From contig CAZIBN010000008.1 in NCBI GenBank assembly GCA_964537395.1, positions 1-64,000 of the forward strand: DNA of 64,000 nt, given 5' to 3'. Position numbers and translations under genes: made by a program. This DNA is from GWA2-66-18 sp964537395 (lineage in GTDB: Bacteria; Elusimicrobiota; Elusimicrobia; UBA1565; UBA9628). Position 1 is the stretch's first letter, and each line of letters starts with the position of its first letter. The notes under the pieces were generated by a model. The model worked only from the letters and a program-made list of their open reading frames with translations. It searched no databases and was not told the DNA's origin. Positions 7,649 to 16,890 of the stretch are shown in pieces.

Positions 7649-8536
7649 ATGCTGAGACTCGCCCTCGTCCTGCTCGCCGTCATGGCCCTCGCGCCCTCGT
7701 CCGCCGCGCAGGACGAGTACGGCGCGCGCGGCCTGTTCCCCGTGTACAAATCCGGGAACCAGTGGGTGATCTTCGACAAGCCGCGCAAATCGGGGAAAAC
7801 AACAGACCTGATGCCGGGCTCCAAATTCCTCATCGTCGGCAGCATCGGCGCCGACCTGTTCGTCGTCGGCCGCACGTCCGCGACCTACGGCGGCGGGTGC
7901 CGCAATAAGAAGCCGCTGAAGCTGCGCGCGGCTCTGCTCAAGGGCCCGCGCGCCACCGTCGGCGAGCCCGTGATGGCGATCAAGGTCCCGGATGATTTTC
8001 AGATGAAGGGCTCTCGCGCGCGCTACGACGCGCTCGAGAACAAGGTGGACGAGCCGCTGTACCGCCTGCTCGGCTCGACGCTCACCGCGGCGGCGCTGCA
8101 GGAGGGGAGGTCGGGCGCCTACCGCTTCCGCGCGGATGACGAGGGCTCCGCCGCGTTCCTCGCCGACCCGAAGGCGGAGAAGATCGCCATGAAGATCGAT
8201 TTCGCGGCGCACCCGCCCGTCGCCGGGCTCAAAGCTCCGACCGCCCTGATCACCGACGCCCAGATCTCCTCGTCCCACCGCCGCTGCCTGCGCCTGGCCG
8301 ACGGCGACCGCCTCATCGGACGCTGCGCCGAGATGCCGCACGACCTCATGAGCGAGACCACCCAGCTGAGCTTCGTCGCCTATGATCCCGGAGGGAAGGG
8401 AAGCCCCTTCCTTCTCGCCTACACGCGCGGCGAGCCCATGTGGGGGCACGAACGCTGGGGCTTCATCCTGCGCGGGACCGGCGCGCGGCTGTTCCTGCGC
8501 GACGCGATGGACCCGCGCTGCCGCGAAGGCTTTTAG
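7649..8536 (+). CDS. Secreted protein of unknown function
   Basis: A 295-aa protein with a clear Sec signal peptide (LRLALVLLAVMALAPSSAAQ, cleavage expected after the SSAA region), so it is exported. The mature protein begins with a small beta-type segment (GLFPVYKSGNQWVIFDK) and continues without recognisable catalytic motifs. Cys residues are sparse (one in GGGCRNKKP, then RRCLR, RCAEM and PRCREG near the end), which could form disulfides. Its position 14 nt after the Trp-rich protein gene suggests that the two are related in use. It is convergent with the PilZ gene, and the two stop codons overlap (8533-8536). Function unknown. Confidence 0.7.
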   Translation: MLRLALVLLAVMALAPSSAAQDEYGARGLFPVYKSGNQWVIFDKPRKSGKTTDLMPGSKFLIVGSIGADLFVVGRTSATYGGGCRNKKPLKLRAALLKGPRATVGEPVMAIKVPDDFQMKGSRARYDALENKVDEPLYRLLGSTLTAAALQEGRSGAYRFRADDEGSAAFLADPKAEKIAMKIDFAAHPPVAGLKAPTALITDAQISSSHRRCLRLADGDRLIGRCAEMPHDLMSETTQLSFVAYDPGGKGSPFLLAYTRGEPMWGHERWGFILRGTGARLFLRDAMDPRCREGF

Positions 8537-9051
8537 CGCCGCTTTCGCTTCAGAAGGTTCACCAAAGCCCACCCCATCACGAACAGCGCGATGATCTTCG
8601 GAGCGAGCGCCCCGACCAGGCCGCGCAGCTGCGCGCTGTAGATGATGCGGTGAGCCGCGGCTAGGACGGTCAGCACCATCACCAAAGTGACTATGAGGCT
8701 CGAGAGACGCTCCCAGTTCACGGTGTCCGGGTTCAGCAGCTTATTGAGGCGCCGCTTGTCGCTCCAGGGCATCGATACGATCTCGACGCCGGCCCAGGTC
8801 GCGAACGTCTCGCGGTTGCTCCAGACGATCTTACCCTCGCCTGTAACGCTTTCACCCATCGGGAGCTCGAGGGTGAAGGACACCGTCGTGCCCTCCGCAA
8901 GCTGCGACTGCGTCTCCACCTTGAAGCCCTTGATCGAGACGTCGTGGGCGGTCGCCCGGTCGTCGATGGGCGCGCCGCCGCCGGACGGGCTCAGCACGAC
9001 GTTGAGCTCGGTCAAAAGCCTCGCGCCGATACGCCGGTCGTCGTGGCTCAT
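8533..9051 (-). CDS. PilZ-domain c-di-GMP receptor with C-terminal membrane helices
   Basis: A 172-aa protein. The N-terminal ~105 residues match PilZ: the arginine motif DRRIGAR near residue 5 and the second signature DVSIKGFKVET near 38-48, the residues known to contact cyclic di-GMP. The strand pattern up to WAGVEIVSMPWSDKRRL fits the PilZ barrel. Two hydrophobic helices follow (about 118-134 and 146-164), then a basic tail RKRR. So a cytoplasmic PilZ domain is tethered to the inner membrane. The start overlaps the stop of the upstream lipoprotein gene by 4 nt (ATGA), indicating translational coupling. The output it controls is unknown. Confidence 0.85.
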   Translation of the reverse strand: MSHDDRRIGARLLTELNVVLSPSGGGAPIDDRATAHDVSIKGFKVETQSQLAEGTTVSFTLELPMGESVTGEGKIVWSNRETFATWAGVEIVSMPWSDKRRLNKLLNPDTVNWERLSSLIVTLVMVLTVLAAAHRIIYSAQLRGLVGALAPKIIALFVMGWALVNLLKRKRR

Positions 9052-10226
9052 GGAGTGGCCTGAAAGGGCAGCACGGCTTCCTGCTTCGGTCCGGCCTTGG
9101 GCGGGGGCGGGCCCAGCACGAGCTGAAGCAGGAACTCCCGATAGGCCGGCAGCGCCGCGTCGAACTCGCCGCGCGGCGCGCGCAAGCGCGCGGTGAAGAG
9201 CCCGTATCCGTCGGGCACCAAGGTCGTCTCGGTCACCACCACGGACGTCTTGCTCCCGACCAGCACGCCTTCGGGATATTGATACTTCGTCGTGCGCGCG
9301 GCGAGCCCGGCCCGCGTCGCGACGCGCACCTCATAAACGCCGCCCCGGTCCTCGACGCTGGCCAACGTCGACTGCCGCAGCTCGGAGACGGCCGCGTCCC
9401 AGCCCGCGAAGCCGGGCGCGGAGGCCGTCGTGAAGAACACGGCGATCTGCGCTTCGCCGCCTGGCCGGCGCCACGCGATACCGGAGGGTGCCCGGCGCGG
9501 CTCGCCCCATTTCAGCGTATCGCGCCAGGACAAAAATGGCTCTTCGCGCAGGGGGATCTCCCGCGAGCGCAGTGCGCCCGCGACCTTCGCAGGCTCCGCC
9601 GCGCCCAGCTCTCGCAGGCGCTCGGCGATGAGGGTGCTCCACTGCGTCCCCGCTAGAGCGGCGCGCACCGCGTGCAGGCCGCGCGCCTCTTGAATCGGTC
9701 CCGTATCAAAGACGGGCGTGCCCGTGTCGCGCGGCAGCAACGGCCTTCTTAAGAACGGCGCCAGCCAATGGCCGACGATCCACGCCGCGCGCTCCAGCGC
9801 ATCGCCGAGCTCAGGCCAGCGAGATTCAAATACGAAGTTCCCAAGATACGCCGCGGTACCACGTCTAAGGACTACGGCGCGCTTACCCTCGCCTTCCCGG
9901 GGAATGATCAGATGATAACGCGCGCCGCGCGCGGGAAACGACGCAGTGCGCAGAACGTAGCGCCCGGCCGTCATGCCGAGAAAGACCACGTAGCCGTTCG
10001 CGGCGAACCCGGACACGATACGCGGCCCGGGGACAGGGGCGCCCGTGGCATCGACCTCGACAAGGCTCGCCGAATCGGCCCATTTGATCGACTTGGTAAA
10101 GAGCGCCCCGCGCGCCCCCACGCGCGCGATGAGCATACTCTGATCGAGCGAAGTCGGCTGCGGCGGGGGCAAGGTCGTACAGGCCACAAGGCCGGCCACG
10201 GCGAAAGCAAAAGCGAGGCGTCTCAC
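9048..10226 (-). CDS. Envelope lipoprotein of unknown function
   Basis: About 392 aa. The chosen GTG start (10226) gives a compact signal peptide with the lipobox LVACT, so a lipoprotein is expected. A promoter -10 lies 8 nt upstream of this GTG, which supports the choice over any earlier start (the frame stays open to 10769 across the divergent gene, which is not credible). The mature part has a beta-rich section around residues 40-120 (GYVVFLGMTAGRYVLRTASF), then mixed sequence. No known family was recognised. It is transcribed with the PilZ gene (4-nt overlap), so it may be the envelope partner of that c-di-GMP receptor; this is inference from position only. Confidence 0.65.
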   Translation of the reverse strand: MRRLAFAFAVAGLVACTTLPPPQPTSLDQSMLIARVGARGALFTKSIKWADSASLVEVDATGAPVPGPRIVSGFAANGYVVFLGMTAGRYVLRTASFPARGARYHLIIPREGEGKRAVVLRRGTAAYLGNFVFESRWPELGDALERAAWIVGHWLAPFLRRPLLPRDTGTPVFDTGPIQEARGLHAVRAALAGTQWSTLIAERLRELGAAEPAKVAGALRSREIPLREEPFLSWRDTLKWGEPRRAPSGIAWRRPGGEAQIAVFFTTASAPGFAGWDAAVSELRQSTLASVEDRGGVYEVRVATRAGLAARTTKYQYPEGVLVGSKTSVVVTETTLVPDGYGLFTARLRAPRGEFDAALPAYREFLLQLVLGPPPPKAGPKQEAVLPFQATP

Positions 10227-10234
10227 TAGGCGGG

Positions 10235-10263
10235 AGTGTACCACCCAGACTCCCTCCGCGCAA
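10235..10263 (-). promoter_or_regulatory. Promoter of the lipoprotein-PilZ operon
   Basis: Minus strand: -35 TTGCGC (10258-10263), 17 nt spacer, -10 TACACT (10235-10240), then 8 nt to GTG 10226. It is divergent from, and overlaps the upstream region of, the 10284 gene. Leaderless geometry. Confidence 0.6.
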
Positions 10264-10268
10264 GATGG

Positions 10269-10274
10269 TACAAT
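10269..10274 (+). promoter_or_regulatory. -10 hexamer before the 10284 gene
   Basis: TACAAT, 9 nt before the ATG at 10284; the weak -35 candidate is CAGACT. No Shine-Dalgarno sequence. Divergent with the promoter at 10235-10263. Confidence 0.45.
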
Positions 10275-10283
10275 CGGACCCGC

Positions 10284-10715
10284 ATGGACGATTTCAACCT
10301 CGAAAAGCTCGCGCAGGAGATCGTCGTCGAGCGCCTCAAAGGCGCCGCGGACGCGCCCGCCGGCGCGGGTGAGATCGCGCGCCAGTTCGTCACGAAGGCC
10401 ATCATCGGCACGCAAGCCCGGCAGGCTCCGCGCGACAGCGTCGTCGCCACCTGCCGGGGCCTCATGTCGGGCATCCTCCTGCTCGGGAAGGATCTCGCGG
10501 GCACCGCCGTCGCGATCCTCAGCCAGATGAACGCCGTCGCCGTGGAAACGGATCAGGACCCCGCCGAGCTCATGACCTGGGCGATGGAAGGATTCGCCCC
10601 CGTCGCCAAGCTCGCGGGCCGGCACGCCTGCGATGACATCAAGCAAGCCATCGATCAGGACTTCATGGGCGCGGGGAACATCTTCGCCTCGGCCTGTGAA
10701 ACGGCGGGGGCCTAG
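10284..10715 (+). CDS. Conserved-looking hypothetical protein upstream of nadE
   Basis: A 143-aa, mostly helical, soluble protein with no signal peptide or membrane helix. The ATG at 10284 follows a -10 hexamer. It contains two Cys-bearing segments (VATCRGLMSG near 57 and GRHACDDIKQ near 113) and the motif ETDQDPAELMTWAMEG. No family was recognised. It ends 1 nt before the nadE start, so the two are very likely co-transcribed; a role linked to NAD supply cannot be inferred beyond that. Confidence 0.65.
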   Translation: MDDFNLEKLAQEIVVERLKGAADAPAGAGEIARQFVTKAIIGTQARQAPRDSVVATCRGLMSGILLLGKDLAGTAVAILSQMNAVAVETDQDPAELMTWAMEGFAPVAKLAGRHACDDIKQAIDQDFMGAGNIFASACETAGA

Positions 10716-10716
10716 C

Positions 10717-12372
10717 ATGAAGATCGCGCTCGCCCAGGTCGACACGACGGTCGGCGACCTTCGCGGCAATTCAGAGAAGATCCTCTCCGCGCTCGACGAG
10801 GCCTGCCGCCAGGGAGCCGCCCTCGTCGTCTTCCCCGAGCAGACCCTCGGAGGCTATCCGGCGCTCGACCTGTGGGAGGAGCCCGGCTTCGCCGACGCCA
10901 ACGAGAAGGCCCTCGCCGCCCTCGCCAAAAAGGTCCGCGGCACCGCGGCGCTCGTCGGCTTCGTCTCTCGCAGCAAGCTCAAGATCGGCAAGCCCGTGCG
11001 CAACTCCGCAGCACTTTTACACAACGGCAGGATCGTCGCGATCCGCCACAAGACGCTCCTGCCGACCTACGACGTCTTCGACGAGGCTCGCTACTTCGCG
11101 CCCGCCTCCGAGAACAAACCGATCGCCTGGGGAGGACTCAAGCTCGGCGTCACGATCTGCGAGGACGCCTGGGCCAAGGACCCGAACGCTTCGCGTCGAC
11201 TTTATAAGACCGACCCGGTCGCCGCGCAGGCCAAGGCCGGCGCCGACCTGCTGCTGAACCTCTCGGCGTCCCCGTTCCTGCGCGGCAAGACCGAGGTGCG
11301 CAAGAAGCTCCTCGCCGAGCACGCCAAGCGCCTCAAAAAGCCGCTGTTCTACTGCAACGCGGTCGGCGGCAACGACGAGATCGTCTTCGACGGCGGCAGC
11401 CTCGTCTACGACGCCAAGGGCAAGCTCCGCGCCCGCGCCGCCTTCGCCGCCCAGGACCTCCTGATCATCGACACGAAGACCTGGGAGGGGGCGACGATCG
11501 CGCCCGAGCCGTCCGCCATCGGCCAGGTCGGAGAGATCCTCACCCTCGGCATCAAGGACTTCGCGCTCAAGTGCGGCCTGCAGACCGCGTTCATCGGCCT
11601 GTCGGGCGGCATCGACTCCGCCGTCTGCGCGGCGCTCGCGATACGCGCGCTTGGGCCCCACCGCGTCGTGGGCGTGACCATGCCCTCCGCCTATTCCTCG
11701 CAGGGGAGCCTCGACGACGCGAAGGCGCTCGCGAAGAATCTGGGCATCGAGCTGCGCACAGCACCCATCGCCGGCGTTTACGACGCGCTCCTTCAAACGC
11801 TCGGCGACAAATGGGGGAAAGGCACCCCTGATCTGGCCGAGCAGAACCTGCAGGCGCGCGCGCGCGGCGTCATCCTGATGGGCCTCGCCAACAAGTCCCA
11901 CCGCGGCTTCGTGCTCACGACCGGCAACAAGTCCGAGCTCGCGGTCGGCTACTGCACCCTGTACGGAGACATGTGCGGCGCGTTGGCGCCTTTGGCCGAC
12001 GCGCCCAAGCGCCTCGTCTACGAGCTCGCCGGCTGGCTCAACTCCGACCGGGAGATCATCCCTTCCAATTCGATCTCGAAGGCGCCGTCGGCTGAGCTGA
12101 AGCCGGATCAAAAGGATCAGGACGACCTGCCGCCGTACGATCAGGTGGATGACGCGCTCGAGGCCTGGGTGCAGTCGCGCCTCGAGCCGGGCCGCGTGGC
12201 CCGCGCCGTCGGTGACCGCGCCGTCGCGGAGACCTTGCTCGACCGCATGGACTGGAGCGAGTTCAAGCGCCGCCAGGCGCCGCCGTCGATCAAGATCTCC
12301 TCGAAGGCGTTCGGGGTGGGGCGACGGATGCCCATCGCGAAGGCCGGCTGGCGCGTCCGCGCCGGGCTTTAA
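10717..12372 (+). CDS. nadE: Glutamine-dependent NAD+ synthetase
   Basis: Catalyses the last step of NAD+ synthesis: deamido-NAD+ + ATP + glutamine give NAD+. The 551-aa, two-domain layout is that of the glutamine-hydrolysing type. The N-terminal nitrilase-like glutaminase domain shows the Glu-Lys-Cys triad: FPEQTLGG (E41), RHKTLLPTYDVFDE (K112) and VTICEDAW (C148). The C-terminal synthetase domain has the ATP PP-loop LSGGIDSAV (about 295-303), TTGNKSELAVGY, and the acidic loop KAPSAELKPDQKDQDDLP. All key residues are present, so the enzyme should be active and able to use glutamine directly. It starts 1 nt after the preceding gene. A short CTCCG/CGGAG hairpin lies just past the stop. Confidence 0.96.
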   Translation: MKIALAQVDTTVGDLRGNSEKILSALDEACRQGAALVVFPEQTLGGYPALDLWEEPGFADANEKALAALAKKVRGTAALVGFVSRSKLKIGKPVRNSAALLHNGRIVAIRHKTLLPTYDVFDEARYFAPASENKPIAWGGLKLGVTICEDAWAKDPNASRRLYKTDPVAAQAKAGADLLLNLSASPFLRGKTEVRKKLLAEHAKRLKKPLFYCNAVGGNDEIVFDGGSLVYDAKGKLRARAAFAAQDLLIIDTKTWEGATIAPEPSAIGQVGEILTLGIKDFALKCGLQTAFIGLSGGIDSAVCAALAIRALGPHRVVGVTMPSAYSSQGSLDDAKALAKNLGIELRTAPIAGVYDALLQTLGDKWGKGTPDLAEQNLQARARGVILMGLANKSHRGFVLTTGNKSELAVGYCTLYGDMCGALAPLADAPKRLVYELAGWLNSDREIIPSNSISKAPSAELKPDQKDQDDLPPYDQVDDALEAWVQSRLEPGRVARAVGDRAVAETLLDRMDWSEFKRRQAPPSIKISSKAFGVGRRMPIAKAGWRVRAGL

Positions 12373-12428
12373 CACGTCTCCGCGGCCGGAGTATAACCGC
12401 AATCATGGTAGGAGACCGGCCCCTGTAT

Positions 12429-12434
12429 TACACT
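12429..12434 (+). promoter_or_regulatory. -10 hexamer before the 12442 gene
   Basis: TACACT, 7 nt before the ATG at 12442; no convincing -35 and no Shine-Dalgarno. Confidence 0.4.
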
Positions 12435-12441
12435 TCTTATC

Positions 12442-12714
12442 ATGCGGCGCCGAAGGCTTACACTCGGTGGCTTCCTCGTAGGCGTCATTCTCGGCGCCTG
12501 CCTCCTCAACGTCCCGCCCGAGCACCAAGGCTTCTGCACGCGGCTCGCCGGCTATTCGGCGATGCCCCTGCTGATCGTGCTCAGCCCCGTGATTTTCCTG
12601 CTGACGCCGATCGGGCTGTTCGCCGGAAGCCTCATCGGCCACGCCGTCTCGGCCGTGCTTACGTGGACGGCGGTCGGCTACGCGGCGGACCTCGTCGCGA
12701 ACAATAGGAAGTAG
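12442..12714 (+). CDS. Small membrane protein
   Basis: A 90-aa, very hydrophobic protein with about three membrane segments (roughly 8-24, 40-58 and 60-80) and a basic N-terminus RRRRL. A Pro/Cys-containing loop (NVPPEHQGFCTR) separates the first two. The charge pattern suggests a cytoplasmic N-terminus. It was not recognised as a known family. It stands alone between nadE and the dioxygenase gene and has a start-proximal -10. Confidence 0.6.
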   Translation: MRRRRLTLGGFLVGVILGACLLNVPPEHQGFCTRLAGYSAMPLLIVLSPVIFLLTPIGLFAGSLIGHAVSAVLTWTAVGYAADLVANNRK

Positions 12715-12762
12715 AGCGCAATCCCATTGACCGCGAGCGGAACACTTAGCCATTCTTATCCC

Positions 12763-13531
12763 ATGAGCGTCTTCCCCGCCGTCTTCGCCGGCCACGGGTC
12801 CCCGATGAACGCCCTCGAGGACACCGCCGTCCGCCGCGCGTGGGCCGACCTGGGCGCGCGCCTGCCCAAGCCCAAGGCGATCCTGTGCGTCTCCGCCCAT
12901 TGGGAGACCGAGGGCGTCGCGGTCACCGCCTCAAATAAGCCCGAGACCATCCACGACTTCGGCGGCTTTCCGCGTGAGCTGCACGAGATGCTCTATCCCG
13001 CGCCGGGAAGCCCCGCGCTCGCGGGGCGCGTCGCGGAGCTGCTCAAGCCGGAGGCCGCGGCGCTCGATCCGAGGCGCGGCCTCGATCACGGCGCGTGGAG
13101 CGTGCTCGTCGCGATGTATCCGGACGCGAGCATCCCCGTCGTGCAGCTGAGCCTCGACGCGACGCGCTCGGGGCCCGAGCATCTCGAGCTCGCGAAGAAG
13201 CTGGCGCCGTTGCGCGACGAGAGCATCCTCGTGCTCGGCAGCGGGAACATCGTCCACAATCTCGGGATGTACGATCCCAGCCGCCGCGAGCCTTACGAGT
13301 GGGCCGCGCGCTTCGACGCGAAGGTCAAGGCGCTCATACTGGCCGGAGACTTCGCGACGCTCGCGGAATACGACGCGCTCGGGCCCGACGCGGAGCTCGC
13401 CATCCCCACGCCCGAGCATTACCTGCCCCTGCTCTATATCCTGGCGCTTCAGCGACAGGGGGGAGAAGCCCGCCTTCTTCAACGAGATCGTGGAGAACGC
13501 GATGGCGATGACGAGCGTCGTCGTCGGCTAG
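12763..13531 (+). CDS. 4,5-DOPA dioxygenase extradiol-like protein (YgiD family), frameshifted near the 3' end
   Basis: Homologue of the class III extradiol ring-cleavage dioxygenases related to LigB/YgiD. The N-terminus has FAGHGSPMNAL (metal-ligand His region), then VSAHWET, ETIHDFGGF, the LDHGAWSVL segment and the SGNIVHNLG motif with the catalytic-site His. All metal-site segments are intact. At the G-run 13458-13463 the frame is lost: as sequenced it runs to 13695 with sequence unlike the family. Removing one G restores PAFFNEIVENAMAMTSVVVG and a stop at 13531, matching the family's usual C-terminal end (a Met-Thr-Ser-Val-Val ending) and meeting the convergent gene's stop. The break is therefore either a homopolymer sequencing error or a very recent mutation. 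Confidence 0.8.
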
Positions 13532-13950
13532 TGCTTGACCCGGAAGTACTGGCCATCCCAGATCAAGGCCATCTCGGTGCGGGCGACCTCTTTGCCGTTC
13601 TTCACGTTCTCGGTCACGACGGTGATCGCGACCGGCCGGTCCGAAAGGACGCTCATCTCTTCCAGGTCGTAGGACCAGAACAGCTTCCCGCCTGAGGTCA
13701 CGGTCGCGCGGCCGAGATCGAGGATCTCGTTCGTGGTTTCCTTCTGGGTGAGGAAATAGCCCGCGTCCGCGCTCCAGCGATACCGGACCTTCATGCCGGG
13801 CGGAGACTCCGCGATCGGGGTCAGGCCGAGGCCGAGCGTGGAGGAGATCTCGACGGAGTACGCCGGAGGCTCGACCAGCACGCGCATCTCGGTCGGGACG
13901 GTGCGGCATCCAACGAGAAACGCCGCGGCGACGAACGCCAGGCGACGCAT
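13528..13950 (-). CDS. Small lipoprotein of unknown function
   Basis: A 140-aa protein with signal peptide and lipobox LVGCRT, so probably membrane-anchored on the outside. The mature part alternates hydrophobic and polar residues (YSVEISSTLGLGLTPIAE; LFWSYDLEEMSVL), suggesting a single small beta domain. No family was recognised. Its ATG overlaps the glyS stop (TGATG at 13948-13952), making it the last gene of the glyQ-glyS operon, an unexpected place for a lipoprotein. Its stop abuts the restored stop of the convergent dioxygenase. Confidence 0.65.
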   Translation of the reverse strand: MRRLAFVAAAFLVGCRTVPTEMRVLVEPPAYSVEISSTLGLGLTPIAESPPGMKVRYRWSADAGYFLTQKETTNEILDLGRATVTSGGKLFWSYDLEEMSVLSDRPVAITVVTENVKNGKEVARTEMALIWDGQYFRVKH

Positions 13951-16019
13951 CAGGAAGCGGAGGCCTGGATCTCGGACAGGTCGGCGACGCGGCGGAAGGC
14001 GCGCACGAGCTTGCTCAGGAGCGCCAGTCGCTGCCGCTTGAGCCCCTCATCCTCGATCATCACCATGACCTTCTCGAAGAACTGGTCGAGGTGCGGCTTC
14101 ACGGAGACGAGGGACTTGAGGCCGCCCTCGAAGTCGCCGCGCACGATGCGGTCGTTGGCCGCGCCTTCGGCGGAGACGAGCGCGTCATAGAGGTCGTAGT
14201 CCGCCTGCTCGCGCAGAAGCGCGCGGTCGGGCGCCGCGCCGTCCTCGACCTTCGCCTGCTTGAGGATATTGGAGGCGCGCTTGAACGCGGCCGCCAGGGA
14301 GTCGAAGGCCGGGTCGCGCCGGACGGCGCGAAGCGCTGCCAGACGCAGGAAGGCGTTGGGGAAGTTCTTCAGCGCGCCGACGCGCACGGAGCGGACCTCG
14401 TCGACGGCGTACTTCAGGTCTTCGAACAGGGACTGCGCGCGGCCCCAGACGAAGTCGGAGAGCTGCAGGGCGAGCTTCGCGGGCTCCGGCGCCGCGACGG
14501 GCTGAAGCGACAGGGCGTGGGCGATCGCCTCGTCGAGATCGAGCGGAAGCTGCTTCTCGAGCACGATGCGGATGAGGCCCAAGGCCTGACGGCGCAGCGC
14601 GTACGGATCGGCCGAGCCGGTGGGGATCATGCCCGCGGCGAAGCAGCCCGCGAGGCTGTCGAGCTTGCCCGCCAGAGAGACGACGGCCGCCTCGGCGGTC
14701 GCCGGGGCGGGGGATTTCGCGGCTATGGGATAGTAGAACTGCTCGATGGCGAGCGCCACCTTCTCGCTCTCGCCGTCTTTGCGCGCGTAAACGCCGCCCA
14801 TGTGCCCCTGAAGCTCGGGGAATTCTTTCACGACATCGGTGACGAGGTCGGCGTAGACGAGCTTCGCGGCACGCAAGACAGCTTGTTCATCCACCGGAGC
14901 GGTCTGGCGCAGACGTTCGCCGATCCAGGCGGCCAGCGCCGACACGCGCGCCGCCTTCTGGGACATGGAGCCGAGCGCCTTTTGATAGGTGACGCGGTCG
15001 AGGAGCGGCAGCTTGCTCTCGAGAGTGGACGCGGTGTCGCGCCCCACGAAGAAGGCGGCGTCGTTGAAGCGCGCCTCGAGCACGCGCTGATAGCCCGCGC
15101 GCACGAGCTCGTTGCCCGAGGACAGGCCGTCGCGCACGCCCACGAAGTAAGGATGGAGCAGGCCGTCCTTCGTCACCACCGGGAAGAACTTCAGCTGCTT
15201 CTTCATCACCAGCTTGAGGAGCTCGGCGGGAAGCTTCATATGCTCGTCGCGGAGCTTGCCCAGCACGGGGACGGGGTGCTCGACCATGAACACGGTCTCG
15301 TCGATGATGTCCTCATCGGGCTCGGTCACGCCGCCGGTCGGCTTCGTCGCCTGGGCGAGGGCCTTGAGGAGGTACTCACGCCGCTCCGCAGGGTCGACGA
15401 TGACGAGGCCCTGGCGCAAAGCGGCCGAGTGCTTCGACGGATCTTTCAGGGTCACGGGCGCCTTGGCAAGGACGGGATGGCCGTACACCGAGCGGCCGGA
15501 TTTCACGCCGGCCACCGAGACGGCGACGATCTTATCGCCGAGAAGAGCGGTGATGGCCCGCAGAGGGCGTCCGAACTTGAAGCCGGTCTCCTCCCAGGTC
15601 ATGAACTTCGGAAACTGGAGCGACTTCATGAGGTCGGGGATCATCGCCTGGAACAGGACGGAGGCGGGCTCGCCTTTCGAGTGGACCTCGGCGTAGAGGA
15701 TGCCGCCCTCGGGGATGAGCGCGGCGGCCTCGATCCCGTATTTGCGCGCGAAGCCTTCCAATGCGGGCGCGGGGGCGCCCACCTTGGGGCCCTTGAAGCG
15801 CTCGGTCTTATCGTTGCCTTTGGCGGCAACGCCCTTGACGGTCAGGATCAGATGGCGCAAAGTCCCGGCGACGGCGATGTCGCCGTGATCGATCCTTCCA
15901 TCAAGCCACTTCACGGCGTTGAGCTTGAGCTGGTCGAGCGCGGGGGGGACGAAGCGCGCGGGGAAGGGCTCGGTGTGGATATCGAGAAGAAAGTCGTTCA
16001 GCTTGGTTTTCTTGGCCAT
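13950..16019 (-). CDS. glyS: Glycyl-tRNA synthetase, beta subunit
   Basis: Large subunit of the alpha2-beta2 type glycyl-tRNA synthetase, needed for tRNA-Gly recognition and charging together with GlyQ. The 689 aa is the family's usual length. The N-terminal part has FLLDIHTEPFPARFVPPAL and RPLRAITALLGDKIV; the middle shows QLKFFPVVTKDGLLHPYFVGV. The C-terminal region ends in the anticodon-binding-like helical domain (FEKVMVMIEDEGLKRQRLALL). It starts 1 nt after glyQ ends, so the two subunits are made from one transcript in matched amounts. Confidence 0.95.
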   Translation of the reverse strand: MAKKTKLNDFLLDIHTEPFPARFVPPALDQLKLNAVKWLDGRIDHGDIAVAGTLRHLILTVKGVAAKGNDKTERFKGPKVGAPAPALEGFARKYGIEAAALIPEGGILYAEVHSKGEPASVLFQAMIPDLMKSLQFPKFMTWEETGFKFGRPLRAITALLGDKIVAVSVAGVKSGRSVYGHPVLAKAPVTLKDPSKHSAALRQGLVIVDPAERREYLLKALAQATKPTGGVTEPDEDIIDETVFMVEHPVPVLGKLRDEHMKLPAELLKLVMKKQLKFFPVVTKDGLLHPYFVGVRDGLSSGNELVRAGYQRVLEARFNDAAFFVGRDTASTLESKLPLLDRVTYQKALGSMSQKAARVSALAAWIGERLRQTAPVDEQAVLRAAKLVYADLVTDVVKEFPELQGHMGGVYARKDGESEKVALAIEQFYYPIAAKSPAPATAEAAVVSLAGKLDSLAGCFAAGMIPTGSADPYALRRQALGLIRIVLEKQLPLDLDEAIAHALSLQPVAAPEPAKLALQLSDFVWGRAQSLFEDLKYAVDEVRSVRVGALKNFPNAFLRLAALRAVRRDPAFDSLAAAFKRASNILKQAKVEDGAAPDRALLREQADYDLYDALVSAEGAANDRIVRGDFEGGLKSLVSVKPHLDQFFEKVMVMIEDEGLKRQRLALLSKLVRAFRRVADLSEIQASAS

Positions 16020-16020
16020 G

Positions 16021-16883
<863 letters not shown>

Positions 16884-16890
<7 letters not shown>

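Noticed and set aside
6461..8536. 691-aa plus-strand ORF spanning two genes
   Set aside because: Only its last 295 codons are real (the 7649 gene); the upstream part is an Arg-rich shadow of the 6306 frame with poor third-position GC.
10227..10769. Long N-terminal extension of the 9048 lipoprotein gene
   Set aside because: It is antisense to the 10284 gene and would bury the signal peptide; the promoter points to GTG 10226.
13532..13695. C-terminal extension of the dioxygenase reading frame
   Set aside because: It overlaps the convergent lipoprotein gene almost fully and has no family similarity; a one-base frameshift explains it.
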